From positions 1 to 46,729 of the forward strand of contig NZ_JABFMP010000045.1 of NCBI RefSeq assembly GCF_013359595.1: a DNA stretch of 46,729 nucleotides, written 5' to 3'. Shown piece by piece: positions 5,916 through 18,562 of this stretch. Below the pieces are notes generated by a model. The model made no database searches. It worked only from the letters and a program-made list of their open reading frames with translations, and had not been told where the DNA came from. Each line of letters begins with the position of its first letter. Positions within the stretch are counted from its first letter, which is position 1. The position numbers and the translations under genes were made by a program. The DNA is from Pseudomonas sp. C1C7. GTDB taxonomy: Bacteria; Pseudomonadota; Gammaproteobacteria; Pseudomonadales; Pseudomonadaceae.

Positions 5916-7910
5916 ATGACTGCTGAAAAACCCACGGAACTGAGCTACAACCCGCATATTCCGCTGTCCCAGGCCTTGTTGCTGCCGCGTATCGTGATCG
6001 AGAACACCATGCCGACCCTGGAGGGCGGGCAGTTCGCGGTCAAGGCGGTGGAGGGCGAGGAAGTGGTGGTGTCGGCCAAGGTGTTCGCCGACGGCCACGA
6101 CAAGCTGGCGGTGCGGATTCGCTGGCGGGCAGACGGCGAGGAGGTCTGGCACAGCGAGGTCATGGCCGATCAGGGCAACAACGGCTGGCTGGGCCGCTTT
6201 CGCGTGCGCGAGCAAGGTCGCCATGTGTTCTGCATCGAAGCCTGGATCGACCAGTTCGCCAGCTTCTGCTACGAACTGAAGAAGAAACACGATGCCGGCG
6301 TACCGGTCAGCCTCGAGTTGCAGGAAGGCCGTCTGCATGTGCAACAGGCTGCCGAACGCACGGAAGGGCAACTGAGCGAGCAACTGGCGGCCTTGCACCA
6401 TGAACTGGCCATTTTGCTGGAAGCCGAACAGGTCGCACTGTTTTTGCACCAACGTAGCGCCGATTTGATGGCCCAGGCCGATCACCGCGCCTTTTTGAGC
6501 CTCAGCCCCGAATACCCGGTGGATGTCGAACGCGAGTTGGCGCAGTTCGCCAGCTGGTATGAACTGTTTCCCCGCTCGATCACCGACGATCCTTCCCGAC
6601 ACGGCACGTTCAACGACGTGCATTCACGCCTGGCGATGATCCAGGACATGGGTTTTGACGTGCTGTACTTCCCGCCGATCCACCCGATCGGTCGCCGCTT
6701 CCGCAAGGGCCCGAACAATTCCCTGACCGCCGGTCCCGATGATCCGGGCAGCCCCTATGCCATCGGCAGCCCCGAAGGCGGGCACGAGGCGATTCACCCG
6801 CAACTGGGCAGCCGCGACGATTTCCGTCGGCTGGTGGCGGCGGCGCGGGATCACGGCCTGGAAATCGCCCTGGATTTCGCCATCCAGTGCTCCCAGGACC
6901 ACCCCTGGCTGCAGCAGCATCCGGGCTGGTTCAACTGGCGGCCGGACGGCACGATCAAATACGCGGAAAACCCGCCGAAGAAATACCAGGACATCGTCAA
7001 CGTCGATTTCTATGCGGTCGATGCGATTCCCAGCCTGTGGGTCGAGCTGCGGGACATCGTCGTCGGTTGGGTGCTGGAGGGCGTGAAGCTGTTTCGCGTC
7101 GACAACCCGCACACCAAGCCGCTGCCGTTCTGGCAATGGCTGATCGCCGACGTGCGGGCGCTGTATCCCGAGGTGATCTTCCTCGCCGAGGCTTTCACCA
7201 CGCCGGCGATGATGGCGCGCCTGGGCAAGGTCGGTTACTCCCAGAGCTATACCTACTTCACCTGGCGCAACACCAAGCAGGAACTGGCGACCTATTTCAC
7301 CGAGCTGAACGAGTCGCCGTTGCGCGAGTGCTACCGGCCAAACTTCTTTGTCAACACGCCGGACATCAATCCGGGGTTCCTGCATGACTCCGGGCGTCCG
7401 GGTTTCCTCATTCGTGCGGCGCTGGCGGCCATGGGCTCGGGCCTGTGGGGCATGTATTCGGGGTTCGAACTCTGCGAGTCGGCACCGGTGCCGGGCAAGG
7501 AGGAGTACCTGGATTCCGAGAAGTACGAGATCCGCCCCCGGGACTTCAACGCGCCGGGCAACATCATTGCCGAGATCGCCCAACTCAACCGGATCCGTCG
7601 GCAGAACCCGGCGCTGCATAGCCATCTGGGCCTGAAGATCTACAACGCCTGGAACGACAACATTCTGTATTTCGGCAAGCGCAGTGCCGACGGCAGCAAT
7701 TTCATCCTGGTGGCGGTCAGCCTCGACCCGCACCACCCGCAAGAGGCCAATTTCGAACTGCCGCTGTGGGAAATGGGCCTGCCGGACGACGCCAGCACCC
7801 AGGGCGAAGACCTGATGAACGGCCATCGCTGGACCTGGCATGGCAAGTACCAGTTCATGCGCATTGATCCGGCGTACCAGCCGTTCGGGATTTGGCGGAT
7901 TACCCCCTGA
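5916..7910 (+). CDS. glgE: GlgE alpha-1,4-glucan:maltose-1-phosphate maltosyltransferase
   Basis: A 664-residue GH13 enzyme that extends alpha-1,4-glucans using maltose-1-phosphate. The N-terminal region (about 1-190) is the all-beta plus helical dimerisation part typical of GlgE, followed by the GH13 barrel. Seen: nucleophile in LFRVDNPHTK (D396), acid/base in FLAEAFTTP (E425) and the third carboxylate in NTPDINPGFL (D483). This spacing is nearly identical to the Streptomyces enzyme. I chose the ATG at 5916 because GGAGAG lies 7 bases upstream; a GTG at 5898 and an ATG at 5901 are also in frame. Its substrate should be made by the TreS-maltokinase fusion encoded next, and its product branched by GlgB. 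A REP-type palindrome separates it from treS. Confidence 0.95.
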   Translation: MTAEKPTELSYNPHIPLSQALLLPRIVIENTMPTLEGGQFAVKAVEGEEVVVSAKVFADGHDKLAVRIRWRADGEEVWHSEVMADQGNNGWLGRFRVREQGRHVFCIEAWIDQFASFCYELKKKHDAGVPVSLELQEGRLHVQQAAERTEGQLSEQLAALHHELAILLEAEQVALFLHQRSADLMAQADHRAFLSLSPEYPVDVERELAQFASWYELFPRSITDDPSRHGTFNDVHSRLAMIQDMGFDVLYFPPIHPIGRRFRKGPNNSLTAGPDDPGSPYAIGSPEGGHEAIHPQLGSRDDFRRLVAAARDHGLEIALDFAIQCSQDHPWLQQHPGWFNWRPDGTIKYAENPPKKYQDIVNVDFYAVDAIPSLWVELRDIVVGWVLEGVKLFRVDNPHTKPLPFWQWLIADVRALYPEVIFLAEAFTTPAMMARLGKVGYSQSYTYFTWRNTKQELATYFTELNESPLRECYRPNFFVNTPDINPGFLHDSGRPGFLIRAALAAMGSGLWGMYSGFELCESAPVPGKEEYLDSEKYEIRPRDFNAPGNIIAEIAQLNRIRRQNPALHSHLGLKIYNAWNDNILYFGKRSADGSNFILVAVSLDPHHPQEANFELPLWEMGLPDDASTQGEDLMNGHRWTWHGKYQFMRIDPAYQPFGIWRITP

Positions 7911-7919
7911 TTGGCTCTG

Positions 7920-8017
7920 TGTAGGAGCTGTGTAGGAGCTGTCGAGTGCAACGAGGCTGCGATCTTTTGATCCTGAAAAACAAAATCAAAAGATCGCAGC
8001 CTTCGGCAGCTCCTACA
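7920..8017. repeat. Long REP-type inverted repeat (family B)
   Basis: The arms contain GTAGGAGCTG and AGGCTGCGATCTTTTGAT (7954-7971), mirrored by ATCAAAAGATCGCAGCCT (7985-8002) and CAGCTCCTAC (8007-8016). The first arm also has a small tandem duplication of TGTAGGAGCT. The same family recurs at 37147-37231 and 42842-42926. It sits between glgE and treS and could reduce read-through or stabilise the glgE mRNA. Confidence 0.8.
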
Positions 8018-8069
8018 GAGGGCATCAGCGCATTTTCACGCTGCGCAAAGCATTCAACAGGAGTTTCAC

Positions 8070-11411
<3,342 letters not shown>

Positions 11412-11413
11412 TC

Positions 11414-13648
11414 ATGAGTTTCTCGAACAAGGAACAGGGTCATCGTCACAATGAAGCGCTGCTGCCGGCGGCGCGGGATATCGATGCACTGGTGCGGGCC
11501 GAACATCACGACCCGTTCGCCATTCTTGGCCCCCACGGCGACGGGGCCGGCGGGCAATTCATTCGCGCTTATCTGCCGGACGCCTTGAGCGTCGAGGTGC
11601 TGGCCCGGGATGGCGGGCAGGTGCTGGGCGAGCTTGAGGCTACCCAGACTCCCGGTCTGTTCGTCGGTCATTTCGAGCGGGCACAGCCCTATCTGCTGCG
11701 CACACGCTGGGCCGGTGGCGAGCAGGTCACCGAGGATCCTTACAGCTTTGGTCAACTGCTCGGCGAGATGGACCTGTACCTGTTCGCCGAGGGCAATCAC
11801 CGCGACTTGAGCAGTGCCCTGGGCGCGCAACTGAAAACCGTCGACGGTGTCGACGGCGTGCGCTTCGCCGTGTGGGCTCCGAATGCCCGTCGGGTGTCGG
11901 TGGTTGGTGATTTTAATAATTGGGACGGGCGTCGCCATCCGATGCGCGTGCGTTATCCGACGGGCGTCTGGGAGCTGTTCATTCCGCGCCTGAAAGCGGG
12001 GGAGGCGTACAAGTACGAAATCCTCGGTAAAGAAGGCATCTTGCCGCTGAAGGCCGATCCCATGGCCCTGGCCACCAGCCTGCCGCCGGACACCGCCTCG
12101 AAAGTGGCCTCGCCGCTGAAGATCGACTGGCAGGATCAGGACTGGATGCAGGCGCGGGTCGAGCGGCAGCGACACAACGCGCCCCTGTCGATTTACGAGC
12201 TGCACGCCGGCTCCTGGCAATGCGAGCTGGATGATCTGGGCGAAGTGTCCCGCCAGTACACCTGGCCGGAACTGGCCGAACGGCTGATTCCCTACGTCAA
12301 AGAACTGGGGTTCACTCACATCGAACTGATGCCGATCATGGAGCACCCGTTCGGTGGTTCCTGGGGCTACCAGTTGCTCTCGCAGTTCGCCTCCAGCTCC
12401 CGTTACGGCAGCGGGGATGAGTTCGCCGCCTTCGTCAACGCCTGCCACCAGGCCGAGATTGGCGTGATCCTCGACTGGGTGCCGGCGCATTTCCCCACCG
12501 ATACCCATGGCATGGCCAATTTCGACGGCACGGCGCTGTACGAATACGGCAATCCCCAGGAAGGCTTTCATCAGGACTGGGACACGCTGATCTACAACCT
12601 GGGGCGCACCGAGGTCCACGGCTACATGCTGGCGTCGGCGCTGCACTGGCTGAAGCATTTCCACGTCGACGGCCTGCGGGTCGATGCGGTGGCGTCGATG
12701 CTCTACCGCGACTATTCGCGCAAGGCCGGCGAGTGGGTGCCGAATCGTCACGGCGGGCGGGAGAACCTGGAAGCCATCGACTTCCTGCGGCATCTGAACG
12801 ACGTGGTCGCCCTGGAAGCGCCGGGCGCCCTGGTGATCGCCGAGGAATCCACGGCCTGGCCGGGGGTCAGCCAGAGCACGCAACAAGGCGGTTTGGGCTT
12901 TGCCTACAAATGGAACATGGGCTGGATGCACGACTCGCTGCACTATATCCAGCAGGATCCGGTGTACCGCGCTCACCATCACAACGAACTGAGTTTTGGC
13001 CTGGTGTACGCCTGGTCCGAGCGCTTCATCCTGCCGATCTCCCACGATGAAGTGGTGCACGGCAAGCACTCGCTGATCGACAAGATGCCGGGGGACCGCT
13101 GGCAGAAATTCGCCAACCTGCGGGCGTACCTCAGTTTCATGTGGACCCATCCGGGCAAGAAGCTGCTGTTCATGGGCTGCGAGTTCGGCCAGTGGCGCGA
13201 GTGGAATCACGATCAGCAGCTGGACTGGTATCTGTTGCAGTACTCGGAACACAAGGGTGTGCAGAAGCTGGTCAGCGACCTCAACCGCCTGTACCGCGAC
13301 GTACCGGCGCTGCATGAACAGGACGACGTGCCGCAGGGCTTCCAGTGGCTGATCGGCGACGATGCGATCAACAGTGTCTACGCCTGGCTGCGCTGGAGCC
13401 GCGAAGGCAAGCCGGTGCTGGTGGTGGCCAACTTCACCCCGGTCCCGCGTGAGGCGTATCGCGTCGGCGTGCCGTTTGCCGGGCGCTGGAAGGAGTTGTT
13501 CAACAGTGATTCGGCGATCTATGCAGGGTCCGACTATGGCAACAGCGGCGGGGCGGATGCCGAAGAAGCGCCGAGCCATGGGCAGGCGTTGTCGCTGGTG
13601 TTGAATCTGCCGCCGTTGGCGGTGTTGATGTTGAGTCCGGAGGGCTGA
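11414..13648 (+). CDS. glgB: GlgB 1,4-alpha-glucan branching enzyme
   Basis: A 744-residue GH13 branching enzyme. It has an N-terminal carbohydrate-binding module (about 20-110), a second early-set domain with FAVWAPNARRVSVVGDFNNW (about 150-170), and the catalytic barrel. Seen: nucleophile in GLRVDAVASM (D424), acid/base in IAEESTAWP (E477) and LPISHDEVVHGK (D545). The spacing equals the E. coli enzyme (405/458/526) with a constant offset. GGAGAG lies just before the ATG, inside the end of treS, so translation is coupled. It makes alpha-1,6 branches in the glucan produced by GlgE. The transcript ends before a REP pair shared with the convergent acyl-CoA dehydrogenase gene. Confidence 0.96.
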   Translation: MSFSNKEQGHRHNEALLPAARDIDALVRAEHHDPFAILGPHGDGAGGQFIRAYLPDALSVEVLARDGGQVLGELEATQTPGLFVGHFERAQPYLLRTRWAGGEQVTEDPYSFGQLLGEMDLYLFAEGNHRDLSSALGAQLKTVDGVDGVRFAVWAPNARRVSVVGDFNNWDGRRHPMRVRYPTGVWELFIPRLKAGEAYKYEILGKEGILPLKADPMALATSLPPDTASKVASPLKIDWQDQDWMQARVERQRHNAPLSIYELHAGSWQCELDDLGEVSRQYTWPELAERLIPYVKELGFTHIELMPIMEHPFGGSWGYQLLSQFASSSRYGSGDEFAAFVNACHQAEIGVILDWVPAHFPTDTHGMANFDGTALYEYGNPQEGFHQDWDTLIYNLGRTEVHGYMLASALHWLKHFHVDGLRVDAVASMLYRDYSRKAGEWVPNRHGGRENLEAIDFLRHLNDVVALEAPGALVIAEESTAWPGVSQSTQQGGLGFAYKWNMGWMHDSLHYIQQDPVYRAHHHNELSFGLVYAWSERFILPISHDEVVHGKHSLIDKMPGDRWQKFANLRAYLSFMWTHPGKKLLFMGCEFGQWREWNHDQQLDWYLLQYSEHKGVQKLVSDLNRLYRDVPALHEQDDVPQGFQWLIGDDAINSVYAWLRWSREGKPVLVVANFTPVPREAYRVGVPFAGRWKELFNSDSAIYAGSDYGNSGGADAEEAPSHGQALSLVLNLPPLAVLMLSPEG

Positions 13649-13703
13649 CCCGACACCGCGATTGCGGTGTGACAGTGACACAGATGTTGAATGGGTTGGC
13701 CCT

Positions 13704-13792
13704 ATCGCGGGCAAGCCCGCTCCCACAGGGTGTTGGTCGTTCACAACTAATGTGTACGCCCAAGACACTGTGGGAGCGGGCTTGCCCGCGAT
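13704..13792. repeat. Inverted REP pair (family A)
   Basis: Two copies of the REP core (GCGGGCAAGCCCGC with a CTCCCACA tail) at 13704-13727 and, inverted, 13769-13792. The pair lies between the convergent glgB and acyl-CoA dehydrogenase genes and can fold as one long hairpin, suitable as a bidirectional transcript end (inference). Confidence 0.85.
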
Positions 13793-13803
13793 TTTTCAGG
13801 GGT

Positions 13804-14955
13804 TCACACCAAATAGTTCTTCAGCTCGCGGGCGATCACCATCCGCTGAATCTCGCTCGACCCTTCATAGATCTGCGTAATCCGCGCATCCCGGTAGTAC
13901 TTCTCCACCGGATAATCTTCCAGATACCCATACCCGCCATGAATCTGGATCGCCGAAGAGCAGACCTTCTCGGCCATTTCCGATGCGAACAGTTTGGCCT
14001 GGGACGCTTGCGACAGGCACGGCTTGCCGGCGCTGCGCAGGCGCGCGGCATGCAGGATCAGCAGGCGTGCGGCGTTGATCTGCACTTGCATGTCCGCCAG
14101 CATATTGGCCACGCTCTGGTGCTCGATGATCGGTTTGGCGAACTGCACGCGGTCGCGGGAGTAGGCCAGCGCCGCTTCGAACGCAGCACGGGCGATGCCC
14201 AGGGCCTGGGCGGCGATGCCGATGCGACCGCCTTCGAGGTTGGACAGGGCAATGGCCAGGCCTTTGCCGCGCTCACCCAGCAGGTTGGCTTCGGGGATGG
14301 TGCAGTTGTTCAGGGTGACGGCGCAGGTGTCCGACGCGCGGATGCCCATCTTGTGTTCGGTGCGGTCGACGATGAAACCGGCGGTGTCGGTAGGCACCAG
14401 GAACGCCGAAATGCCGCGCTTGCCCAAATCCGGGTCGGTCACGGCGAAGACGATGGCCAGCTTGGCCCGCTTGCCGTTGCTGACGAATTGCTTGGCGCCG
14501 TTGATCACCCACTGGCCGTCGCGCAGTTCGGCGCGGGTGCGCAGGTTGTGCGCTTCGGAACCGGCCTGGGGTTCGGTCAGGCAGAAGCAGCCGATGGTCT
14601 GGCCGCTGGCGAGGTCCGCCAGCCAGGTCTGTTTCTGTTCTTCGCTGCCGTAGTTGAGCACCGGCCCGCAGCCCACGGAGTTGTGGATGCTCATGAACGC
14701 GCCGGTGGCGCCATCGCCGGCGGAGATCTCTTCCACCGCCAGGGCGTAGGCGACGTAATCGACATAGGTGCCGCCCCATTCCTCGGGGACCACCATGCCC
14801 AGCAGGCCCAGCTCGCCCATCTTCGCCACCAGGGCGTCGTCGATCCAGCCGGCTTTTTCCCAGGCCTGGGCGTTTGGCGCGATCTCGCCGCGGGCAAAGT
14901 CCCGGGCCATGTCGCGGATCATGATTTGCTCTTCGCTCAGTTCGATATCGTGCAT
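13804..14955 (-). CDS. Acyl-CoA dehydrogenase (isobutyryl-CoA type likely)
   Basis: A 383-residue FAD acyl-CoA dehydrogenase. Seen: the FAD/substrate segment GCFCLTEPQAGSEAHNLRT, GIRASDTCAVTLNNC in the beta domain, and the C-terminal ITQIYEGSSEIQRMVIARE. The Glu of YEG (E364) is at the position of the catalytic base in short/branched-chain members. The gene begins 3 bases after the stop of a 3-hydroxyisobutyryl-CoA hydrolase gene, which suggests oxidation of isobutyryl-CoA in valine breakdown. The family is certain; chain-length and branch preference are inferred from the neighbour. Confidence 0.88.
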   Translation of the reverse strand: MHDIELSEEQIMIRDMARDFARGEIAPNAQAWEKAGWIDDALVAKMGELGLLGMVVPEEWGGTYVDYVAYALAVEEISAGDGATGAFMSIHNSVGCGPVLNYGSEEQKQTWLADLASGQTIGCFCLTEPQAGSEAHNLRTRAELRDGQWVINGAKQFVSNGKRAKLAIVFAVTDPDLGKRGISAFLVPTDTAGFIVDRTEHKMGIRASDTCAVTLNNCTIPEANLLGERGKGLAIALSNLEGGRIGIAAQALGIARAAFEAALAYSRDRVQFAKPIIEHQSVANMLADMQVQINAARLLILHAARLRSAGKPCLSQASQAKLFASEMAEKVCSSAIQIHGGYGYLEDYPVEKYYRDARITQIYEGSSEIQRMVIARELKNYLV

Positions 14956-14958
14956 GGC

Positions 14959-16065
14959 TCAGTTCCCGCTCTGGTCAAACCCGGTGAAAAAACTCGCCAC
15001 GTGTGCGGCGTCCAGCGCCTGCAGGGTCGGCGGATTCCAGCGCGGGTTCTTGTCTTTGTCGATCAGCAAGGCGCGCACGCCTTCGATCAGGTCGCCGCGC
15101 TCGAACCATTGGCGGTCCAGGTGCAGCTCAAGGGCGAAGCATTGCTCGAGGCTCAGGTGGCGGCCGCGACGGAGCATTTCCAACGTGACCGCCATGGCCA
15201 CGGGCGAGCGGGTGGCCAGCAGGTCGGCGGTGGTCGCGGCCCACTCGTGGCTGTCGGCGACGGTCACTTCGCGCAGTTGCTCAACAATACTCGGCACGTC
15301 GGGCAAGGCGAAGAAGTGGTCGATGGCCGGGCGCAGCGCTTCAAGCGGAGCGTCGGGCAGTTGCTGCACGGCGAGGGTCGCCAGCAGGCCCTGGAGGTCT
15401 TTGAGCGGGGTGTCGTGCCATTGCAGCTGGTCGAGCTGTTCGTCCAGCGTGGTCAGCTTGCTGCTGTCCAGGTACCAGTCGGCCAAGCCGCAATACAGGG
15501 CATCGGCGGCGCGGATCTGCACGCCGCTCACCCCAAGGTAGATTCCCAGTTCGCCCGGCACCCGTGGCAGGAAGTAGCTGCCGCCGACGTCCGGGAAGTA
15601 GCCGATGCCGACTTCCGGCATCGCCAGCCGGCTCTTTTCGGTGACCACCCGCAGATCGGCGCCTTGCACCAGCCCCATGCCGCCGCCCAGGACGAAGCCG
15701 TCCATCAGCGCCAGGACAGGTTTGCGGTAGTGGTGAATGGCGATATCGAGGGCGTATTCCTCGACGAAGAAATCGACGTGCAGGGTGTCGCCGCTTTTGA
15801 AACTGTCGTGCAGCGAGCGAATGTCGCCACCGGCGCAGAAGGCTTTTTCGCCAGCGCCGCGAAGGACAACAGCATGCACTTGAGGGTCCTGCGCCCAGGC
15901 GTCGAGCTGGCGCTGCAGGTGGCGAACCATGTCCAGGGTCAGGGCGTTGAGGCCGGCGGGGCGGTTGAGGGTCAGGTGACCGATGTGGTTGCGGACTTCG
16001 GCCAGCACGTCGTTCTGCGTGGCATCCATGGGCCGGTCGCCCTTCGATGTAACCTGAGCAGTCAT
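14959..16065 (-). CDS. 3-hydroxyisobutyryl-CoA hydrolase (enoyl-CoA hydratase family)
   Basis: A 368-residue crotonase-fold protein of the length typical of 3-hydroxyisobutyryl-CoA hydrolase, longer than ordinary enoyl-CoA hydratases (about 260). Seen: the oxyanion segment GAGEKAFCAGGDIRSLHDSF, the GFVLGGGMGL loop, and AMPEVGIGYFPDVGGSYFL, which carries the Glu and Asp characteristic of the hydrolases. It releases 3-hydroxyisobutyrate from its CoA ester in valine catabolism. GGGAG lies 7 bases before the ATG at 16065. It is the first gene of a two-gene leftward operon with the acyl-CoA dehydrogenase. A hydratase of another branched acyl-CoA is a less likely alternative. Confidence 0.87.
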   Translation of the reverse strand: MTAQVTSKGDRPMDATQNDVLAEVRNHIGHLTLNRPAGLNALTLDMVRHLQRQLDAWAQDPQVHAVVLRGAGEKAFCAGGDIRSLHDSFKSGDTLHVDFFVEEYALDIAIHHYRKPVLALMDGFVLGGGMGLVQGADLRVVTEKSRLAMPEVGIGYFPDVGGSYFLPRVPGELGIYLGVSGVQIRAADALYCGLADWYLDSSKLTTLDEQLDQLQWHDTPLKDLQGLLATLAVQQLPDAPLEALRPAIDHFFALPDVPSIVEQLREVTVADSHEWAATTADLLATRSPVAMAVTLEMLRRGRHLSLEQCFALELHLDRQWFERGDLIEGVRALLIDKDKNPRWNPPTLQALDAAHVASFFTGFDQSGN

Positions 16066-16216
16066 CAGTAACTCCCTGCTTTTATTGTTCTTTATAAAGA
16101 AGCTCGCGCGCGAGCGTTGCAGGATCGTAACAGTGCAAATTTGTGATGTACAACGGGGATATGTGCAGGTGCTGTCTGCGTTTTTGCAATCAGCTCACGT
16201 ACCTCCCTGTGCCCCC

Positions 16217-16317
16217 TGTGGGAGCGAGGCTTGCCCGCGATGGTGGTCAACGATAACGCTGGCGGCCTGATGCCCCTCGGTGGCGGGACCTCCATCGCGA
16301 GCACGCTCGCTCCTACA
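16217..16317. repeat. Inverted REP pair
   Basis: REP copies at 16217-16241 (TGTGGGAGCGAGGC then TTGCCCGCGAT) and, inverted, at 16293-16317 (ATCGCGAGCACGCTCGC then TCCTACA). They lie between the HPP-family gene and the hydrolase gene, in an otherwise empty stretch of about 270 bases. Confidence 0.8.
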
Positions 16318-16334
16318 GGGGGGGAGGACAGCAA

Positions 16335-17045
16335 TCAGGCGCTGGCGTGGCTGAGCACTTCACCAATGCTGCGACGCCTGGCGTACAGTTCGCTGGTATG
16401 GACCAGCTTCTCCAGCTCTTGCGGCGTAACGTCAATGAAGGCCTCCATGTCCGCCAGCGCCAGTTTCAGGTCATCGGCCGTGATCGCCTGACTGTCGATC
16501 GGCGGGTGATCGGCGGGCACCATCGGCACCGGCTCGGCGGGACGCTTGGGATACCGGACGCGCGTCAGATTGTTATAGGCCACCGCGCACAGCACCATCA
16601 CCAAAGCACTGAGCATCACCGGCCCCAGCGCCATCCAGTCCAAGGAAACCGTCACAGGATCGGCCAGCACCGTGGTCGCCGCCACCGCGCCTGCCGGCGG
16701 GTGCAGGCAACGCAGCCAGCACATCAGAACCACCGCCATGCCCGCCGCCAGACAAGCGCTACCCAACGTACGACCAAGCACATGGGCTGCCAGCAACCCC
16801 ATCACCCCGGCGCACAGATAGCCACCGACAATCGACCACGGCTGCGCCAGCGCACCGGAAGACACCGCAAACAGCAGCACCGCCGACGCCCCCAGCGGGC
16901 CGATCAGGTGCTGCGCCGCCTCGATGCCGAACACCAGGCTGCAGATCCAGACACTGGCCAGGGTGCCGATGGCCATGCCGATGGCGGCACGGCTCCATTC
17001 CGTGGGGCGGGTATTGATAGCGGCAGGCAACCAGCGAGCGAGCAT
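16335..17045 (-). CDS. HPP-family integral membrane protein
   Basis: A 236-residue protein, taking the ATG at 17045, which has GGAACGG upstream; a longer frame from a TTG at 17129 is less likely. Four to five hydrophobic helices lie in the first about 160 residues. The family motif CLHPPAGAVAATTV is present in the middle. The cytoplasmic tail (about 165-236) is hydrophilic, with DMEAFIDVTPQELEKL. HPP proteins are membrane proteins, and some members have been linked to nitrite transport; the role here is unknown. It is monocistronic, downstream of REP repeats. Confidence 0.8.
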   Translation of the reverse strand: MLARWLPAAINTRPTEWSRAAIGMAIGTLASVWICSLVFGIEAAQHLIGPLGASAVLLFAVSSGALAQPWSIVGGYLCAGVMGLLAAHVLGRTLGSACLAAGMAVVLMCWLRCLHPPAGAVAATTVLADPVTVSLDWMALGPVMLSALVMVLCAVAYNNLTRVRYPKRPAEPVPMVPADHPPIDSQAITADDLKLALADMEAFIDVTPQELEKLVHTSELYARRRSIGEVLSHASA

Positions 17046-17206
17046 GATGAAAACCGTTCCGTAGACAAAAAAACGAGGTAAAAAAAAGGCTTGCCGGGAA
17101 TACCCAGAAAGCCCTTGAAGGTGTTCCAACTATTGGGGGAGGAACGATGATAGTTTGCCGACATCAAGTGTTACTGACAAATTCATATTAATGAAGCTTC
17201 AGTTCA

Positions 17207-18385
17207 TTAATTCTGATGCAAAGCGACCCGTCGACCGCTCAGGAAACACAGCAATCCCCCCATCGCCGTCAGGGCGCTCAAAGCATAGAACATCGTCGGC
17301 GCCGGCGTGTGCATCAGCAGATAGCCACAAAGCACCGGACTGGCTGCGCCACCCAACGCCGCCAGGTTCTGCGCGCCGTAATAACTGCCCCGCAGTTCCT
17401 CCGGGGCCAGGGTGTCGACGAAAAGGAATTCCGAGGGATAAATGATCATTTCCCCGAGGGTGAAGACGAACATCGCCACGCACCAGCTGACCATGCTGTC
17501 AGCGAGGCTGAAGCCGATCAGACCGAGAATGAACAGGCTGGTGCCACCGGCGATCCAGTAGCGCAATTTTTCCCGGGTGATGAAACGGCCGAACTGGTAC
17601 TGCAACAGGATCACCGCAATGGCGTTGCAGGCGAGCAGGGCAGCCATGATGTCCAGGGCCCGTTTGTCGTCGGTGGTCACCAGCAGGTACTGCGACAGGT
17701 ACAGGGTGAAACGTCCGTGGACCACCGTGCTGAGCAGGCAGCCACAGGTGAACATGATCAGGGTGCGGTCGTTCTTCAGGGTCACCAGGGTCTTGAGGAA
17801 ACTCTGCGGCTGGCCAATGACTGGCCTCGGCGCCGAGTCCCTGGGAATCCCGACCATCAGGAAGATGCTGAAGAACGCGATGGCGCCGGCAATCAGGAAC
17901 GGCGCAATCGGATAGTAGCCGGCGATGGTCACGCCGAGCATGGGGCCGGTGGCGTAGCCGATGTTGGTCAGGGTGTAGCGAATGGAAAACGCCTTGGCGC
18001 GCTGGCCGATCGGCAGGTTTTCGCTGAGGATCGCCTTGGAACCGATGAGGAACAGCGCCGACGCGGTTTCGGTGATGATCAAGGTGAGGGTGGTCAGGTA
18101 CAGGTTTTCGGCGAAGGTCAGCAGCACGAAGCCAATCGCGCTGGACAGCATCGTCAGGATCAACAGACGGCGCTTTTCCAGGCGATCGATGATGTAGCCG
18201 CCATACAGGGCGAGCAGGGTGGCGATGAACACCGCAATCCCCAACAGCAGACCGACGTCCTGATGGTTGAGGCCCAGCTTGTTGCTCAGGAACAGCGTGA
18301 GCAAGGGACTGCTGATGGCTCGGCTGACGACGATGGTCAGCGAGACGATCATCAGGCGGCGGATAACGAGCGAGTAATTGAACAC
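17207..18385 (-). CDS. MFS transporter
   Basis: A 392-residue major facilitator with about 12 hydrophobic segments and a GGYIIDRLEKRRLL loop between TM2 and TM3, the usual MFS motif A position. I use the GTG at 18385 (VFNYSLVIRRLMIVSLTIVV), with AAGGAC about 13 bases upstream. An ATG at 18352 is the alternative. The frame stays open to 18550, but that extension is translated REP sequence and is not credible. It is the last gene of the leftward catabolic cluster that begins with the argininosuccinate-lyase-like gene, separated from the MmgE/PrpD gene by a REP pair. It may export or import a related compound (inference). Confidence 0.8.
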   Translation of the reverse strand: MFNYSLVIRRLMIVSLTIVVSRAISSPLLTLFLSNKLGLNHQDVGLLLGIAVFIATLLALYGGYIIDRLEKRRLLILTMLSSAIGFVLLTFAENLYLTTLTLIITETASALFLIGSKAILSENLPIGQRAKAFSIRYTLTNIGYATGPMLGVTIAGYYPIAPFLIAGAIAFFSIFLMVGIPRDSAPRPVIGQPQSFLKTLVTLKNDRTLIMFTCGCLLSTVVHGRFTLYLSQYLLVTTDDKRALDIMAALLACNAIAVILLQYQFGRFITREKLRYWIAGGTSLFILGLIGFSLADSMVSWCVAMFVFTLGEMIIYPSEFLFVDTLAPEELRGSYYGAQNLAALGGAASPVLCGYLLMHTPAPTMFYALSALTAMGGLLCFLSGRRVALHQN

Positions 18386-18444
18386 GGTGGGGCAAATGTC
18401 CTTATTCAGATGTGTAGTGTTCGACGATGTACCGAGTTGCGCCC

Positions 18445-18537
18445 ATTCGCGGGCAAGCCCGCTCCCACAGGAGGCTGCAGTGAACACAATATTGGTGAGC
18501 ACTGCAGATCCAATGTGGGAGCGGGCTTGCTCGCGAA
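18445..18537. repeat. Inverted REP pair
   Basis: REP copies at 18445-18470 and, inverted, 18514-18537, both with the GGGCAAGCCCGC/GCGGGCTTGC core, between the MmgE/PrpD and MFS genes. Confidence 0.8.
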
Positions 18538-18562
18538 GAGGCCGGGCCAACCAACAAATGAC

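Noticed and set aside
18386..18550. N-terminal extension of the MFS transporter frame
   Set aside because: The extension translates REP repeat sequence and is not hydrophobic; the transporter begins near 18385 or 18352.
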